Assembly: GCA_000320605.2 (NCBI GenBank)
Contig: KB445806.1
Location: forward strand, 3,005-67,004
Reading direction: 5' to 3'
From: Gelatoporia subvermispora B
Lineage: Eukaryota > Basidiomycota > Agaricomycetes > Polyporales > Gelatoporiaceae
DNA length: 64,000 nucleotides
This document shows positions 33,257-45,358 of the stretch, piece by piece; within the stretch, counting starts at the first letter, position 1, and every line of letters begins with the position of its first letter. The position numbers and the translations under genes are program-made. The notes under the pieces were generated by a model, which was given only the letters and a program-made list of their open reading frames with translations, had not been told where the DNA came from and searched no databases.

Positions 33257-34401
33257 ATGAACCTCTCCGGTTGTTCGTCCGTTGAGGAAGCGGTCGTCGT
33301 AGCCCGAACTAGCCCCTCCACCACAATGGCCCCCTTCGGTTCTTCGTCTTCATCCAATCACATTGAATCGCTCATCGATCGCCTCTCATCGAGTTTACCA
33401 GCAGATGATGAAGATCATCGCGACATGGTACCTACTGCCACCGGAATACGCACTAAGCATCGGAAACGCTCCCGAATGACTCCCGATCAGCTGGCATACC
33501 TCGAAACCGCGTTCGCCGATACCAATAACCCCAACACACTGGCGCGACAAAGTATCGGCGCACAGTTGAATATGACCGAACGACAAGTCCAAGTGTGGTT
33601 TCAGAATAGGTAACGATGATGTTCGCGAGTTCCCTACGGAGGCTGATGCTACCAGCCGTCCCAGACGAACAAAAGAGAAGCTTCTCAATACTCGAAAAGC
33701 AGCACCACCTCACATTATTGAACCACCTCCGGATCTGCCACCCACGCTGAGCATGGGATTTGACCGAGAGCTTGCTGGACTGCTCAATGAAAATGCGCGT
33801 AAGTTTCGCCCCTACACGCAAAAATATACCTAGCTCACGATCTTCATCAGCCGTCACGATCATATCATGTGATTACCTCTCCATTGGAACATGGCGACGT
33901 GCTTCTTCGGGGTCAGGCAAGCACGATCTCGTCGCGTACATATGCGAGCAAGCGCGATATCTCGCCTGGTTTGTCCACTCATACAGCGCAAGGCTCAAGA
34001 TGGAGATCTCGTTCGACGCTATCGTCGAAGCGAAGTTCAGCAACATCTCTCCAGGTGTGGGCAAGGCCACTTTTGTCCTCTCGCATCCTCCATCGTTTTA
34101 TGTCGACACCAGCGTATACACCTCCATGGTGGGCTCCTCCTGCCGCTATTGGCGACAGTGTGGAGACTGGACGGAGGCAATGCAAGCGACAGATGTCCTG
34201 CGGCACGACCTAGTCGGGGCTGCCGCGCAGATGGCGTGCGTCGCAGAGACTGTGAATTCTAGCCTTTCAGCGGGCATCCAATTGCTCGCACCACACACTT
34301 GGGCGACGTCGTCGTATGCTGGCGCCCGTCCAGAAGACCTATATCACGATCCCTTCGGCGCTTGCCTTTACATACGATCTGATACAAAGCTCATTCAGTG
34401 A
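33257..34401 (+). CDS. Homeodomain transcription factor
   Basis: Exons 33257-33609, 33665-33798 and 33851-34401 give 345 aa with consistent phases. The homeodomain spans residues ~66-125: KHRKRSRMTPDQLAYLETAF, then helix 3 TERQVQVWFQNRRTKEKLL with the invariant W, F, N and R. It is a typical 60-residue (non-TALE) domain. The third exon carries a region I recall from other fungal homeobox regulators: ISCDYLSIGTWRR, HDLVAYICEQARYLAWFVHS, SPGVGKATFVLSHPPSFYV and WTEAMQATDVLRHDL. A Pah1/hom-type developmental regulator is more likely than a mating-type HD gene, since no partner HD gene or MIP is nearby. A longer C-terminus using another intron near 34320 is possible. Confidence 0.87.
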
Positions 34402-34672
34402 CTCACTACACACGACGGACACGGTGCACATGTCTACACCTCTGACTGTCGGTCCGTATCCCCAAGTAGGAGGTAGTGGTATGGACCACATACCGCAGTG
34501 AGCCACAATTGTTCAAGTCACCATCTGTCTCGTCTTGTCGTAGGTATTCAATGAATTGATCACATGTCTCGACTCTAATTTGTCGGCGCATTGCGAGATA
34601 TAGCTTCGTGGATCTTCCAAATAATATTCCGTATTTATAGTACAATCACCGACAGGTCCATCCTTTCATTCC

Positions 34673-35865
34673 TTACCGCGAGAACGTTGACATCGACCGA
34701 CCACTATGATTCCCACATCAGCAACTGAGCAAAGGTCATCAGTCACAAATACGCACGTCGCTGTCTTGCGGTCGCCAGTGGCGACCTCGGTCTTGGCCCT
34801 ATTGAGCACCTTCTGGAACTCGCTGACGCGGTGGCGCATGCGAGAGTGCATGTACGCCTTTGAGCACTTGATGTGGTAGTGGAGATAGTCGCGGAAGAGC
34901 TGGATGTGGCTGATCGTTGCCTCCGCGACCGCTGCGTGCGCAAAGTGGCGGGGGAAAAGCACGAACGTCACGTAGCCGACGTCCTCCGAGTCCGTGAGCC
35001 CGGGGAGGTGCCGGATCTCGAGTGGCGGGTCACGCGTCGTGTACAGCACCTGCGGCGCGCTCTGGATCGTGGGCAGCCGCCGCGCATCGACGAATTCCTG
35101 TGACGACCGGTGAGGCGCAAGCGCGGGACGAGCGAGAGATAAGGACGCACCTGCAGGAAGACTTTGCCGAAGATGCGGTCGGTCTCTTCGCGGAAGACGG
35201 TTGAGAAGATGACGGTGACACGGTCGGGTGACGCCTGGACGTAGATCACCTCCTCGTCGCGATAGTGAAGCGCCATGAGCTCGCCCTGGCCGCTGCCCGC
35301 CTGCTCGAGCTGTTTCTGCTCCTGGAACCCGCGCTCAAAGGGTGCCGCCAGTGCGTTCCGTTTCAGTAGGGAGAGGGACTTGATGAATGCATCGCGCTGC
35401 TCTACGATGTGCAATACGATGAGGGAAAAGCGAATCGAGACATCCGGACATATGACGCACCGCCATCTGGAGGAAGCTGCTCGAGATCAATTTCCAAGCT
35501 AACGTTGTACTCTGGCTCAGGCGTTGCTTTGACGAGGCTGCCGTACTCCCTGCTGAGGATATCATGGACGCCGTACTTGACTAGCTCATCCCAGCAGCGG
35601 ATGCTCATGGATAGCAGCAAGCTGGTCTTCCGCTCCGGAGTCGACAAGCGGAAGCGGACGCCATCAAAGTCGACAAACTGCACATCGAGAGAGGATGGCC
35701 TGCATTATTTATATCAATGAATGACTGCTAAAGGACGGGGTCTGTTGCCACTAACTTGGCAGCCTTCTCCGCGAGCGTTGTCTGGATGATGTAGTTGTGC
35801 GACTGCGGGGAGATTAGGGAGTGTTCTTGCTGCACATCGTGCGTGCTCACCTCGAGCAGAATCAT
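34673..35865 (-). CDS. ARC35: Arp2/3 complex subunit 2 (ARPC2/p34)
   Basis: Structural subunit of the actin-nucleating Arp2/3 complex. The first exon is 35851-35865 (MILLE), spliced to [16 protein letters not shown] and then [19 protein letters not shown]. Next come [134 protein letters not shown] and [16 protein letters not shown]. The last exon adds [13 protein letters not shown] before the stop at 34673-34675. It follows animal and yeast p34 along its whole length. Divergent from the eIF4B-like gene with 573 bp between starts. Confidence 0.94.
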
Positions 35866-36438
35866 GATGGGATCCGTACTACTAGATGGTTAGATGAGAT
35901 AGAGTGGTAAGGGGATCTGAGTGCCTGCGGAAGACACGCTGCGAGGCGAGGTCGATGCTGCGTTGCACCGTCGCGGGTCAGGCGCCGCCAGCATCATGTA
36001 TCCCTGATCTCAGATAAACGCGCTATTTCTTGACGTAACTAATATTATATTCTTCGCTAGTACTATTTATGGAGTTATACCCTCCACATTTGGTAGCATT
36101 ACTTCAAGCCCAGCGTTACTGCTTACTGCGCATCAAGCACTTCCCCCAACCCATACACACGCAAAGAGTTCGTTCTACTCACGTTCTCTATTACACACTA
36201 CGCTGATTGTTGGCAGCTAATGAAGTTAAATAGAGAATTTCTGGTGACGATATTCTAGAGATACTGATAGTCAATTATCGGAGTCGTGAGAGGGTCGGGG
36301 AGGCGGCGGGGAAGAGCGTGAGAAAATCCCGCGCGCGATTACCGATCTGAGAATTTCAGAGGGAAGAGAGTGGACTTCAGCCAGCTGTGTCTCCTCGAGT
36401 CCTCCTAGGTTCCTAGATATACATTGCCTCATCTCAAA
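35866..36438. other. Divergent promoter region ARPC2 / eIF4B-like
   Basis: 573 bp between the start codons of two divergent genes. AT-rich in its middle (36030-36260); no further gene seen. Confidence 0.5.
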
Positions 36439-38378
36439 ATGGGTGCGTTGGATTCGTGACGACCAGGCGACTACTAGCTTACTGTTTCCATGTCGAATCA
36501 GCTCCGAAAAAAGCACAGAAGATGTCCCTCAATGAGTTCCTGGGCGATAGCGGTGAGTTCTCGCAACCGGTATCCTAGATGTCGTACAACCATTTACAAT
36601 GACTTCTTGTAAGCCCTGGGATCATGGGCGGACGAAATGGACGCACTGCCTACGGCCCGTGAGTTCTAACCCGAGATAATGACGTTGAGAATGTCACTGA
36701 CATTGACCTCCAGCCTCCGGGCGGGCGGACGACAGTCGTGGCGGGCTCTCTGGCCGCCGCGACGATTACCTCTCCTCAAGGCGCAAGTAAACCTCTTCTC
36801 TACGAGTGCTGAGTGCTGACACCGCCATCACAGCTGACCGTTCCGGCCCTCCCCGCGAAGACCTGCCTCTTCCCACTGAGCCCCCCTACACTGCGTTCAT
36901 TGGCAATCTGCCCTTTGACCTCACCGATGGCGACCTAGAGGATTACTTTGCTGGACAGGCCGTAAGTGGCGAGTTTTCTCGCGCCGGGGGCGCACAGGCT
37001 AGACCTCCCTCCCTAGACCAAGTCGGTCAAGATCATCAAGGATAGAGATGATAGGCCCAAGGGATTCGGATACATAGAGTTTGCAGAACTGGACGGCCTC
37101 AAGGAGGCCCTCGCCAAGAGCGGCACGGTGCGTGCTCCCTCCCCCTTCGTATCTTCGCATCCTTAGGCCACCATTGCTTAGACCCTCGCCGGACGCACGA
37201 TCCGCGTCAGCGTCGCCGAACCGCGTACGTCCCACCCATCCCTCGCGCGTGACCCGTGAGCTGACCCCCCCGCAGCGAAGGAGCGCGCCGGCTTCGGCGG
37301 TGGCTTCGACGACGACGCCAAGTTTGCAGGCCCGTGGCGGCGCGAGGGCCCACTACCCGACGTGCCTGAACGCGACGGCTCGAGGCGGCGCTTCGAGGGC
37401 GCCCCCGGGCCCGGCGCGCGCGAGCCGCCCCCGTCGTCCGTGTCTGACTCGATTTCAGACTGGCGCTCCTCCCAGCCAACCCGCCGCGCCGCACCCCCGC
37501 CCGACGCCGGCGCTGAGGGCGCAGGCTTCCGGCGGCGCGGACCCGGGTTCCGGGATGAGGAGCGGGCGACAGGCCCTGCGGACACTGAGGAGAAGTGGAC
37601 GATTGGCGGCAAGTTCAAGCCGAGCGCGCAGGAGCCGCCTGCAGGGCGGTTTGGCGGCGCGCGGCGCGGGGACATGGGTCCGCCGCGCGATGCGCAGAGC
37701 CCGCCCGAGGAGGACACCTGGCGCAAGGCCCGCCCTCTCTCGCGCAACAGCACCTCTCGTGCGTGCACCGTCCTTGTGTGTGTGTGTGTGTCTATCTGAC
37801 GTGTTTTGTTTCCTCGTGCAGCAAGCAACTCGACGCCCCCCACGCCGCAGCTTGCCCGGCGCAAGCTCGAGCTCCTACCCCGCTCAAACGCCACTTCGAC
37901 CGTCCCGTCCCCCCTCTCCTCGCCCAACCCGTCGGGCGCACCCGCCCCGCGCTCGAATCCTTTCGGCGCCGCCAAGTGAGTCCTATGCTTCTCTGCGACC
38001 CACAGTCCTTTGATCTGCTGCACGCCTAGGCCTGTCGACGTGACCGCGAGAGAGCAGGCCGTGACGGAGCGCCTCGAGAAGGACCGCGAGGCGATCCACG
38101 AGCGCGTGCAGCAGCATGCCATGTCGCGGACGTCTTCGCGCACCGCGTCGCAGCGACCTATCCCGCGCTCGACGCCGCCTGCCTCCGTCGTTGGCAGCCC
38201 GAAGTCCCCGCACGCCGAGCCCGCCGCGGCGCCCAAGGCCGCAGGTGTGGCCGCTGTGGTGCGGCCGTCGTTCAGCTTTGCGAAGGCTGCTGCAGGTAAG
38301 AAGAGCGAAGCAGGCGAGGACGAGGACGGCGCCGACGTGCAGGAGGTGACGGAAAAGATCGACGAAGTCCAGATATAG
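36439..38378 (+). CDS. eIF4B-like translation initiation factor with one RRM
   Basis: The first exon is only ATGG (36439-36442). After an intron it reads MAPKKAQKMSLNEFLGDS, then ALGSWADEMDALPTA and SGRADDSRGGLSGRRDDYLS. The RRM follows: YTAFIGNLPFDLTDGDLEDY (RNP2 IGNLPF), KIIKDRDDRPKGFGYIEFAE (RNP1 KGFGYIEF) and LAGRTIRVSVAE. The rest is low complexity: PWRREGPLPDVPERDGSRRR, FRRRGPGFRDEERATGP, EEKWTIGGKFKPSAQEPP, basic/Ser-Pro exons and an acidic end. The N-terminal 'KKxxKMSLNEFL', single RRM and RREGPLP motif are typical of eIF4B/Sce3/Tif3 proteins, which stimulate the eIF4A helicase during scanning. At least eight introns, all keeping frame where checked. Confidence 0.85.
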
Positions 38379-39445
38379 AGCTGTGCGATCCCGCGGCGGG
38401 CTGGCTGAAAAAGGTGCCCAGTGTGTTATGTTACAGTGTGTCATGTCTGCTCTCACTTTCCACATGATGCTGTTCGTTTGTTTTCTATTTTATGTGTTGT
38501 CAATATGTGCCAGTGATTCCTGTTTATGCCTAGCACGCCCGGATCATGTATCATCCATATTGGCTCCTCCCCTGCCTTGTGCGGTGTTGCTTTGCGCGTC
38601 GCAAGAGTACTTTGAAGTACTTTAGAATTGCACACCATACGTTACTCGCTGACTTGTCGCCTGCGGTCGGAGCAAACTGTAAATACTTTGCGCTAAGGCT
38701 TTCTAAAGAAGTCAGATTTAAACAGTTCCATAACCCTCGCTGCCTCTGGCCAAGGGTCTTCGGAGAGATCGACGTGAACGGATTGTTCGCCAACCCCGTG
38801 CATCCCTTCGTCTTCGCTTTTATGGTTTCCCACGTTCCCATTCGCCGGCTGAAACCGTCACGTCTGTCTTTCCCGCACGTGATGTTCTTAGCGTTCTATC
38901 CTTGTGCATGTATGCTACACCCAGGGAAGTTGCACTGCCCTCAGTAGTCGTGCATGGAAGGTGTATCAGCATTTCCTCGTCCATCCGAAGACGTTCGACT
39001 TTGAAAAGATAAACACCGCGCTGGCCTCTTACTTGTGCTTGATTACAGTGCTTTCACGTGACACGACCCTGCAAAGCCCCCCCAACAACGGTGAGGCCGG
39101 GTCAAATTATGTTCGTACAAGAACACAAGAACCCTCGTCGAGTAAGTCAATTCTGCGGGTGGTTAGGCTTTTGAGACGGCGTGGCATTAGGACGTGCTCA
39201 GAGTGGTGGCAATTTCTATCTGCCTGAGCTGAGCGACAATACTCGTAAGATTTCCAGCCTTTACCGGACGTACGACTCTCAATGCAAGCACCCAGCGAGC
39301 AAATCCTCAGCAGATTACAACATTGTTCAGCTGCCTGGTGTGGTGTGCAGTCTCCTTTGCATGCGCCCCCAGGACGCTGCGGTGTAGAAATGTCCAGACG
39401 GATGCATTCTATCTGCCCTTGGGTAATACACATAATGCGATTCAA
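38379..39445. other. Intergenic, nothing recognised
   Basis: About 1.1 kb between the eIF4B-like stop codon and the 3' end of COX12. No gene, repeat or RNA seen. Confidence 0.5.
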
Positions 39446-40014
39446 TCAGGGCTCAAGCGACGCGGGGAAAGTGCCGCTGTCGCGCTGCTCGTCCCACTTG
39501 CTGATCTGAGGAAGAGGCGGAAACCCGTGAGACAAACGAGAGCGGAGCAAAATTGGCCCAACTCACCCATTCATCTGCGAGTAATACGCAGGAGGAAGAG
39601 ACAGATGACGCACTTAGTTCAGTCCTCGAACAGTAAATAGGTCACCTACTCGGGCACAGGGAGTTGTACGCCCGCTTGAACTGCTTGCAGGGAGCGTAGT
39701 CCTCGCCCTTGGCAGCGATGCACTTGAAGTAGTCGGTGTAGTTTTGGAAGCTAGAGGTGGGGTGAGGTTATACCGGAGGAGAGGTGCAACGGCCGCGGTG
39801 AACGTACCAGTGCCTCGTCTGGTTGGTGTTGGGGAAGCGGGCTGGCGAAGGCGTTGCGTCAGAAATACGACGAAAGGGGGCACCCGATTTGAACCGCACC
39901 GTCGAAGCCGGCAGTCTGGAGCACGTACTTGCTACAAGTGCAGAAGAAAATGTCAATAATCAGATAAAATGGGGAATGGCTGCGCACAAACCTCTGGAGG
40001 TCAGAGTCGGACAT
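39446..40014 (-). CDS. COX12: Cytochrome c oxidase subunit VIb (COX12/COX6B)
   Basis: A small intermembrane-space subunit of complex IV. Six exons (39992-40014, 39900-39931, 39808-39841, 39650-39750, 39567-39574, 39446-39505) splice to 85 aa: MSDSDLQSKYVLQTAGFDAR, FPNTNQTRHC, FQNYTDYFKCIAAKGEDYAP, CKQFKRAYNSLCPNEWISK and WDEQRDSGTFPASLEP. The twin cysteine motifs are C-x9-C and C-x10-C, as in all Cox6b proteins, and support import by the Mia40 pathway. One exon is only 8 nt (ATGAATGG), so automatic prediction may fail. Head-to-head with PRP18, 204 bp between starts. Confidence 0.93.
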
Positions 40015-40218
40015 GGCTGGCGATGGGATGGGTATGACGAGGGGAAAGAGGAAGAGGACGGGCGCGGCAGGTTGACCAGCGCCCGCGGCGGAAGGCGGCG
40101 GAAACTCGCGCGCACCGGCCGAGTCCAGCCATCGTCCAGCTCTCTCTCCTCCCCTCCAGACTCTCGCCCCTGCCTCTTCCATCTCAAATTCACACCACTT
40201 AATTCTCACCCAACCATC

Positions 40219-41606
40219 ATGGACGCGCTCAAGGCAGAGATCGCCCTGAAGCGCAAAGCCATCCAGGAAGACCCCGTCCTCAATGGCGCGCGGCCGACAA
40301 AGTACATGCGTCGCGGCGAGCTCGAGCGGCTCAAGGAGGAGCAGGAGCGCAAGGAGCGCGAAGAGAAGGAGGCCCGCGAACGCGAGGAGCGCGAGCGCAA
40401 AGAGCGCGAAGAAGAGGAGCGCAGGCGGCAGCGGGCCAAGTCCAAAGTGAGCCCCCCGTGCCAATCTCAGAGTAGCAAGGCTGATGCGGCATTGGAGAGT
40501 AGACAATATCCTCCCGCGGCTCTACCATGTCTCCTCACCCAGAAAGCCTGAGTGTGCGCGGCTCGCCTGTGCCCGAGTCCTCGTTCAATATCTCCAATGA
40601 GGAGACGATCCGCCGGCTGCGCGCAAAGGGCCAGCCCATCCGCCTCTTTGGCGAGTCGGACAAAGAGCGCCGCCTCCGCCTACGTGCGCTCGAGCTGATT
40701 GAGGAAAAGGACCACGAGCGCCACGGCGGTCAGAACGACTTCAAGAAGGCCCTCGAGGACGTGGAGAATGTGGAACGCCTGCTCAAGGACAAGCGCGCCA
40801 AGGAAGAAGAGACCAAGGACAAGGGGAAGAAGAAGGAGGGCAAGGAGGGCGGTGCAGATACTGCAGAGGTACTAGACTTAGGCCTCGTCAAGGCAGACCC
40901 CGACAAGCTGTACCCACTCATATACCATGCGCTCAAGAGGACGCTCAAGGAATGGGAAGAGTGGATGGACGAGAGGCCCGGTATGTCCTCCTCGCTTTAT
41001 TGCCATGATGAACTTATGCTCACTTTGACTGTAGAATCTGTCAAGCGTACTACGCAGGGAAAGCTCGCCGCTGCAACGCAGCGACAATCTGCCGAATACC
41101 TCAAACCCCTCTTCAAACTGTTACGCTCAAGGGTGCGATGATCCATTAAAGTGCAGGCTAAGCCACACGGAGACTAACGTCGGTCGTGCAGAACCTCCCG
41201 CCTGACATGCTTGCCCGCATCGCTGAGATTGTCCACCACATGCAAAAGCGGCAGTACCAGAGAGCCAACGACTCCTACCTCCGTCTCTCTATTGGCAATG
41301 CACCTTGGCCGATCGGTGTAACCATGGTTGGGTTAGTAGTTGCTTTGCGTTAACTGCAAGACTCTTCCTGACGCGCACGGTTTTTGTCCAGTATCCACGA
41401 ACGTTCAGCACGAGAAAAGATTTCCGCCGACCAGGTCGCTCACGTCCTGAACGACGAGGTCAGCCGGAAGTACATCCAGAGTCTCAAACGGTCCGTTTCC
41501 TTCTTGGATAGCAGCTATTTGTCTCCATGCTCACGAACCTCCCAGGTTGTTGACCTTCTCGCAAACGAAATATCCCCCGGACGATGCTACGCAATTGATG
41601 GGATAG
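40219..41606 (+). CDS. PRP18: Pre-mRNA splicing factor Prp18
   Basis: A second-step splicing factor that stabilises the 3' splice site interaction with U5 snRNP. Exons 40219-40446, 40503-40980, 41035-41132, 41192-41331, 41392-41490 and 41546-41606 give 367 aa. The N-terminus (MDALKAEIALKRKAIQED, KYMRRGELERLKEEQERK) is a charged coiled coil. The PRP4/PRP18 motif is SNEETIRRLRAKGQPIRLFG. The Prp18 core includes NLPPDMLARIAEIVHHMQKR, YQRANDSYLRLSIGNAPWPI, GVTMVGIHERSAREKI and HVLNDEVSRKYIQSLKRLL, ending PPDDATQLMG. The first intron ends at GAGAGTAG, with a plausible branch site CTGATG. Confidence 0.94.
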
Positions 41607-41726
41607 TCGTCCGCTCACGTGCGCCGACTCTACTTCTTCGTTTCCTTGTATCATGCATGTTGTATAACGTAGTCCTGGGTAATCTAGTGTGGAGTGTGGA
41701 GATTCTACCGACGCCCATCTGTCTTG

Positions 41727-43817
41727 TCACCTCTTTCCCTTCTTGCCCTTCTTCGTACCTCGCGGCTCGTCACTGGCACCAGGCGCCGCCGCATGTCCGG
41801 TTGCATTTATATGTGCGAACAGTTTCGTCCGGCTATCAAATTCAGCTTGGCAGATATTGCATCGCTATGCGTCTCCTATTAGCTCATGTACGACACGAAG
41901 TATCCGGACGACTCACCTGTTTTGCCTGTGTGTCTTCCCCGCGCGCCTTCTTCTCCGCTTCCTTTGCTCGCCGCTTGTCCCGTTTTGAGATCTGTGGCAG
42001 TGCGGTTTGCTCAGGTTCTTCTGCGGGTGTGTCCGCTGCAGGGGTGCTATCCCGCGTATTCTCCCCACTGCCAAGTTTTAAGGACTGCATGTGTTGCAGA
42101 TCCTCGAGCTCTTCCTCTGGCCGGCGGGCCTTGGCCTTCCTCGCCGTTCTGGGCACGAACTCTGGCGAGGAGGCCCTCGATTTCTTCTTTTTCCTCGATC
42201 GCGATTGCCTGCTGAACTCGTCCTCATCCTCGATCGCAGCCTCTTGCTGCTCTTCATCGTCCGCTCCGGGTTCCTCCGCAGCGTGCTGTTCCGCTATGCG
42301 ATCATGTGCATGATCCACCACTTCGGCATTATCCTCCTCATCCCCACTTTCCTCCCCTCCCTCCTCGACACCCTCCGCATGCTCCCCCGCACCCAACCCC
42401 AACCCCAGCACCTCCTCCTCCTCCTGCATCTGCCTCTTCAGCGCCTCCACCGCCTTCAGGTGCTTCTTGCTGCGCTCGTGGCTGTCCCACGCCGCCTCGC
42501 TTCGAAACGACTTGCCGCACGCGACGCACTCCCACTCCTCCTCGTCCGCGCCCTCCGCCGCGGCCCACTTCAGGTCCGCGTCCGCATCGTCCGCGCGCGC
42601 GGCCTGCTGCCACGCCTGCGGGACGAACGACGCGGGCGCGGCGGGGGTGCGCGCGCCGGAGCCGGAGGGCGCAGGGGGTTGGGCGGAGGGCGACGAAGCC
42701 GAAGCGGCGGCTTGGCGCGCGAGGTGCGCCTTGTAGCGCGGGTCGCGTTTGCGGAGGAACATCGCGAGGGACTGTCGCACGCGCACATTCAGCATCCCGC
42801 CCCACTGCACAGGCCGTCGAAGGGGAAGGGAGAGAAACACGCACGCGCACGGTCTCGTTGTACTCCTTGCGCGCATCGTCGCGCGCCTTCTTGTTGTCGC
42901 GCTCCATGAGCCGGCGCACGCGGCGGTCCGGCGCCTCGGAGACGTTCCACTGGTCCGTCCACGCGAAGTCCTTGTGCGTCGCGAAGTTGAGCCAGAAGTT
43001 GTAGAACGTGCGCGCGGCCGCAGCGTCTGCGCCTTTGGCGGGCGGCGCCCACGGCCACGTCGAGTCCCCGAAGGACGGCAGCGGCGTCGGGTCGTACAGC
43101 GTCTCGTCGTGTGCGAGCCGCGCGAAGAGGTTGCGGTAGATCGTGAAGAAGCTCTGTGGGGCGCCAAAGAGAGGCAAAGATGAGGGCGTGAGCAGGGCGC
43201 GGTGGGGGAGGGGCGCGGCGTCCTACGTTGTCGGTGTCGTCAAACCCGGAGTAGATCGACGAGTCGAAGAACTGCGCGAGGTGCCGCACGGTCAGGCCGC
43301 GGTCGCGCGCACGCGGCGGCGGCGCGCCCCGCTTGATGTCTTCAAAGACCGTCTGTGCATCGGGTTCAGGGGCGAGGGATGCCCGGTGGCTGTCGTACCA
43401 CGCCCTCTCCTACTTGGGTGGGTCGAGTATAAGTGCATGTACCGCAAATCGCCCGGCGTAGACTTACTTGTTCATCACTAAGGACCTGGGTGTGGGGTCA
43501 CGAAATGTCAAAGGACGCATATGTGGAGGGACGTACTTCATATGCCTGCTGCAGCGTCGCAAATCGCTTGGTGGCAGCCTCCGTGTCGTCATGATTTTTG
43601 TCTGGGTGGTGTATAAGGGCTAGCCGGCGGAAAGAGCGCTACAGGCAAACATTTAGAGTCAGAGACCACACACGCCTACGACACTTAGACTTACCCTGAT
43701 CTCGTCCTGCGTAGCGGATTCATCCACCTCTAGTAGAGCGTAGTAATCTGATACAGCCGATCCCGCATCCTGCTCCGTCTCTCCAGACGGTTGGCCCGTA
43801 GATGCGTTCGCACCCAT
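41727..43817 (-). CDS. JJJ1: DNAJC21/Jjj1-like J-protein with C2H2 fingers
   Basis: Cytosolic Hsp70 co-chaperone family that acts late in 60S ribosome maturation. It starts [20 protein letters not shown] at 43817, then the J domain: [38 protein letters not shown] (HPD present) and [16 protein letters not shown]. Middle blocks are [36 protein letters not shown] and [22 protein letters not shown]2H2 finger ([26 protein letters not shown]) and acidic/basic low complexity follow. The final exon has a second finger, [23 protein letters not shown], and ends [10 protein letters not shown] with a stop at 41727-41729. Domain order matches yeast Jjj1 and human DNAJC21. Divergent from TIM13, 254 bp between starts. 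Confidence 0.92.
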
Positions 43818-44071
43818 GACGCTGCTCTTGTGCGTGCTGTTCGTTCAAACCGTAGGAAATACGAACAAGCAAGCCCTGCGCCTCACAGAAGGAAAAAGAC
43901 AGGAAAACCAGAGAACCGCGGTGTAAGCTGGTGCGAGCAGAAAGTTGTCTGCCCTCCGGCTCCGCCACCGATCGCGGTCTCGCACGTGACTCGGATTTCT
44001 TGCTCGCCCCGGCGTTTGCGAAGTTCGACCCAGCATTAGCAGCCACTCGCCCAGGCTTTTCCTTCCCAACC

Positions 44072-44609
44072 ATGTCTAGTTTCTTGGGTTCTCTCTCCAG
44101 CGGCTCGGCCCCTGGCTCTGCTCCTCAAGGTAGCGTCCGAAAGCCTGCGTTTGGATCAAGGAAGGCCGCTGACTGATTGCTAGACATGAACGCGCGCAAG
44201 GAGGCGATCATGGAGTCTGTGCGCCAGCAGATGGCATTAGACAATGTGCAGGAGCTCCTTAACGTATGTTGACCCCGTAAATGCTTGGTGTATAGGCTGT
44301 GCGTTTATGCTTCCTTCTGTACTAGAAAATGAACGAAAAGTGCTTCCTGAAGTGCGTCACGAAGCCCTCGACGTCGTTGTCCAGCTCGGAGGAGGTCCGT
44401 CAGCTCTGGTTGCCCCTATGCGCCCGGTTATATGCATACTGATGCTGCGCCTCCCTCAGACATGTTTGGAGCGATGCCTGCATCGTTATATGGAGACATG
44501 TGTGTGATTTGTACTCGAGGGAGCATACGCCGCTGACACCCCGTTCGTCCCAGTCAACATTGTGAGCAGGACGTACGTATCACGTATCAGCAAGGAGAAA
44601 CCTATGTAA
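44072..44609 (+). CDS. TIM13: Mitochondrial small Tim protein Tim13
   Basis: Intermembrane-space chaperone (Tim8-Tim13 complex) that escorts hydrophobic precursors. Five exons (44072-44129, 44184-44263, 44326-44394, 44460-44499, 44554-44609) give 100 aa. Sequence blocks: MSSFLGSLSSGSAPGSAPQ, DMNARKEAIMESVRQQMALD, NVQELLNKMNEKCFLKCVTK and PSTSLSSSEETCLERCLHRY, ending METFNIVSRTYVSRISKEKP. The twin CX3C motifs (CFLKC and CLERC) and the NVSR-type C-terminus match Tim13 rather than Tim8, Tim9 or Tim10. Confidence 0.93.
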
Positions 44610-45280
44610 AATATCCTTGCTGCATGGTGTCGCCATATCTATCTCGGTCGTTGGCGTACCGCACGACCTGACTCTATCGGGACCGACGGATACCGTTTCG
44701 CATCCATCGGCGCAATGCGTGGCGTGCTCCGAAGCCATATAACAGCTTGATCATGTTGCGAACGACATGATGTTTGATTATCAATTCTTGGGTCGGCCAG
44801 ATGCGTCAGGAGCTCTGCGGCTTGGCTTTGTTGGAAGGAAAGTTGATGGCCAGAGGCGCGGTACGCGTGATCAGTGCCCTTGTAGATGAACTGTGAGTTC
44901 GGCAGTACATCTCGCCCACACTGACACTAGATATGCCAGTGATAATGCGAACGAGTCGTACTGACCAGAGCACAGCTAGCTCATTGCGACTTGTCGCTTG
45001 ACAATATTGTATCTCCTTCGCGCATGCCGAACGGGGTTTGCGATCGCGCAAGGGTTAGGTTCACTTGATGACGACTCTTCGCCGATGCACCACGCTCTGT
45101 CATCTGTCACCTGTCACGGAGAAGCATCATTATGGCGTACCTCGCCCTTTATAGGAAGGAGAGTTGCCACAATGGGCGATTCTCCTCGGTTTGACACATC
45201 TTGGCCTAATGGTGACATCATCGCCCTACCCGAGAAGCAGACACTTGATCGGTAGCATGGGATCGGCCGACGCCTGTTAG
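44610..45280. other. Intergenic, nothing recognised
   Basis: No convincing frame or repeat between TIM13 and the promoter-like element at 45282. Confidence 0.5.
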
Positions 45281-45281
45281 A

Positions 45282-45345
45282 TATAAGTAGCTTTGTCGAC
45301 TCAGCACTCGTCCGACTTCTCTCTTCCCGTCTCTTGTTCCCCCTC
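45282..45345 (+). promoter_or_regulatory. Promoter-like TATAAG plus CT-rich tract
   Basis: TATAAG at 45283 is followed 25-60 bp later by TTCTCTCTTCCCGTCTCTTG and more pyrimidines, ending 14 bp before an ATG at 45359. Confidence 0.45.
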
Positions 45346-45358
45346 TGCTCTTGTATTT

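Noticed and set aside
33257..34401. Mating-type (MAT A / HD) locus
   Set aside because: Only one homeodomain gene. No divergent HD1/HD2 partner, no mitochondrial intermediate peptidase and no beta-flanking gene beside it.
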